6,491 nucleotides of DNA from JBGQAS01 sp964498605 (GTDB taxonomy: Bacteria; Chloroflexota; Anaerolineae; Anaerolineales; Anaerolineaceae). Positions 5,497-6,491 of this stretch are shown here, piece after piece. The notes below the pieces were generated by a model. It saw only the letters and a program-made list of their open reading frames with translations. It searched no databases and was not told the origin of the DNA. Each line of letters begins with the position of its first letter. Within the stretch, counting starts at the first letter, position 1. Location: assembly GCA_964498605.1 (NCBI GenBank), contig CAZCHK010000082.1, positions 1-6,491 of the forward strand, in the 5' to 3' direction. The position numbers were made by a program, and so were the translations under genes.

Positions 5497-6491
5497 CTTG
5501 ACTAGTTACAGCATCGAACGCTATCACATCCTTGAGCAGCTCGGCAGGGGCGGCATGGCGATGGTGTACAAAGCCTACGACACGCGCCTGGAACGCGACG
5601 TGGCGCTGAAGATCATAAACAGCCGCTCCTTCAGCCCAAACGCTCTGGAACGTGTACTCAAGCGTTTCGAGCGTGAGGCCAAGTCTCTCGCCAGATTGAC
5701 CCATCCCAATATCGTTCTGGTCATAGACTACGGCGATGAGGATGGTTCTCCCTGGCTTGTGATGCCCCTGCTGGCGGGCGGCACGCTCAAGGAGCTGCTG
5801 CGCCAGCGTGGAAGACTTCCCTGGCAGGAAGCCGCGGCACTGCTGCTGCCGATCGCTGAGGCGCTGCAGTACGCGCACGAGCGCGATGTGATCCACCGCG
5901 ACGTCAAGCCCTCCAACATCATTCTCACCGATGCCGGAAGCCCTATGCTAACCGATTTCGGAGTCGCCAAGATCCTCGAGGAGGGCGAGGGCGGCACCAC
6001 GCTGACCGGAACAGGCATCGGATTGGGCACGCCGGAGTACATGGCGCCCGAGCAGTGGGTCGGCAAGGCATCCGCTGCCAGCGACCAGTACTCGCTGGGG
6101 GTTGTGTTCTACGAGCTGGTCACCGGCGCAAAACTCTACACCGCCGATACCCCGGCCGCGATATTAATTAAACAGACCACCCAACCGCTACCCACACCGC
6201 GCACTTTGCTTCCTGATCTGCCTGTGGAGGTTGAGCGAGTCCTGTTCAAAGCGCTGGCAAAAGAGCCCGAGAACCGCTACGCGGATATGAGTGGTTTTAG
6301 AGCCACTTTAAAAGGTTTGATAAGTCAAGAATTTTTCCCGGTTAAGGTCATTGTACCTGAACTTCCATGCATGTTAGAGGAAACGCACGAGATTTTGACC
6401 GCTTCAAAAGGACCTGTAACAAATGGATCAGCCGTTGAAAACGCAAAAGGGAATCCGGGGCAACGAACAGGACAAAACAACCAATGGGTTT
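5489..6491 (+). CDS. Ser/Thr protein kinase (Hanks-type), paralogue of the upstream kinase, 3'-partial
   Basis: The frame is open to the window edge: 334 residues are visible and the end is missing. I chose TTG 5489 because GAGGAGAGG (5476-5484) lies just upstream and a TAG at 5474-5476 closes the frame before it. The kinase domain covers about 11-277, with glycine loop GRGGMAMV (19-26), Lys41, Glu63, HRDVKPSN with Asp138, DFG 156-158, a Thr-rich activation loop (TTLTGTGIGLGTPEY) and APE 186-188. All catalytic residues are present. It closely matches the upstream kinase, beginning RYHILEQLG in both, so the pair arose by duplication. After the kinase domain, from about residue 268, the DNA becomes AT-rich (37% GC in 6301-6360 against 67% in 6001-6060) and the protein turns polar and low in recognisable motifs. 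No membrane helix is reached before the edge, so its output or sensor domain is unknown. Confidence 0.92.
   Translation, partial: MPSLTSYSIERYHILEQLGRGGMAMVYKAYDTRLERDVALKIINSRSFSPNALERVLKRFEREAKSLARLTHPNIVLVIDYGDEDGSPWLVMPLLAGGTLKELLRQRGRLPWQEAAALLLPIAEALQYAHERDVIHRDVKPSNIILTDAGSPMLTDFGVAKILEEGEGGTTLTGTGIGLGTPEYMAPEQWVGKASAASDQYSLGVVFYELVTGAKLYTADTPAAILIKQTTQPLPTPRTLLPDLPVEVERVLFKALAKEPENRYADMSGFRATLKGLISQEFFPVKVIVPELPCMLEETHEILTASKGPVTNGSAVENAKGNPGQRTGQNNQWV

Overview
The window reads almost entirely on the + strand. It looks like accessory chromosomal DNA of a Gram-positive-like or monoderm bacterium, most probably a Chloroflexota (Anaerolineae-type). This guess rests on tandem Hanks-type kinases with a C-terminal FGE/sulfatase-modifying-factor-like domain, next to WXG100 proteins and a ubiquitin-like (YukD) plus FHA protein. 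No rRNA or other taxonomic marker is present, so the assignment is an inference from family knowledge.

Layout. Positions 1-249 are the right end of an IS3-family (IS150-like) insertion sequence: the C-terminus of its DDE transposase, then a terminal inverted repeat. Positions 240-1055 hold an AT-rich ORF of unknown function whose apparent start codon lies inside the IS end, so it is probably 5'-truncated. Positions 1075-1999 hold a tight pair: a WXG100 protein and a YukD-like/FHA protein. A short intergenic region (2000-2133) carries a good sigma-70-type promoter with a palindrome in its spacer. Positions 2134-3333 encode a second WXG100 domain joined in frame to a coiled-coil region and a CHAP peptidoglycan-hydrolase domain. 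An in-frame TAA at 2329-2331 interrupts the WXG100 domain. Positions 3390-5231 encode a membrane Ser/Thr kinase with an extracytoplasmic FGE-like domain. Positions 5232-5488 hold a decayed fragment of a second FGE-like C-terminus and a possible small hydrophobic ORF. From 5489 to the window end runs a second, paralogous Ser/Thr kinase that is cut off by the edge.

How the parts may work together (inference). WXG100 proteins, a YukD-like ubiquitin fold and a CHAP effector point to a type VII (Esx/Yuk-like) secretion locus. The FHA domain is a phosphothreonine reader and the adjacent kinases are phosphothreonine writers, so secretion may be under phospho-control. The ATPase (EccC/YukBA-type) and membrane channel genes expected for a full system are not in the window.

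Base composition is strikingly mosaic. The kinase catalytic parts and the WXG100/FHA genes are about 60-67% GC in hand-counted 60-base samples. The 5' unknown ORF (35%), the end of the FGE-like domain (33%), the decayed fragment (28%) and the post-kinase tail of kinase 2 (37%) are AT-rich. This suggests that sensor ends are exchanged beneath a conserved kinase core.
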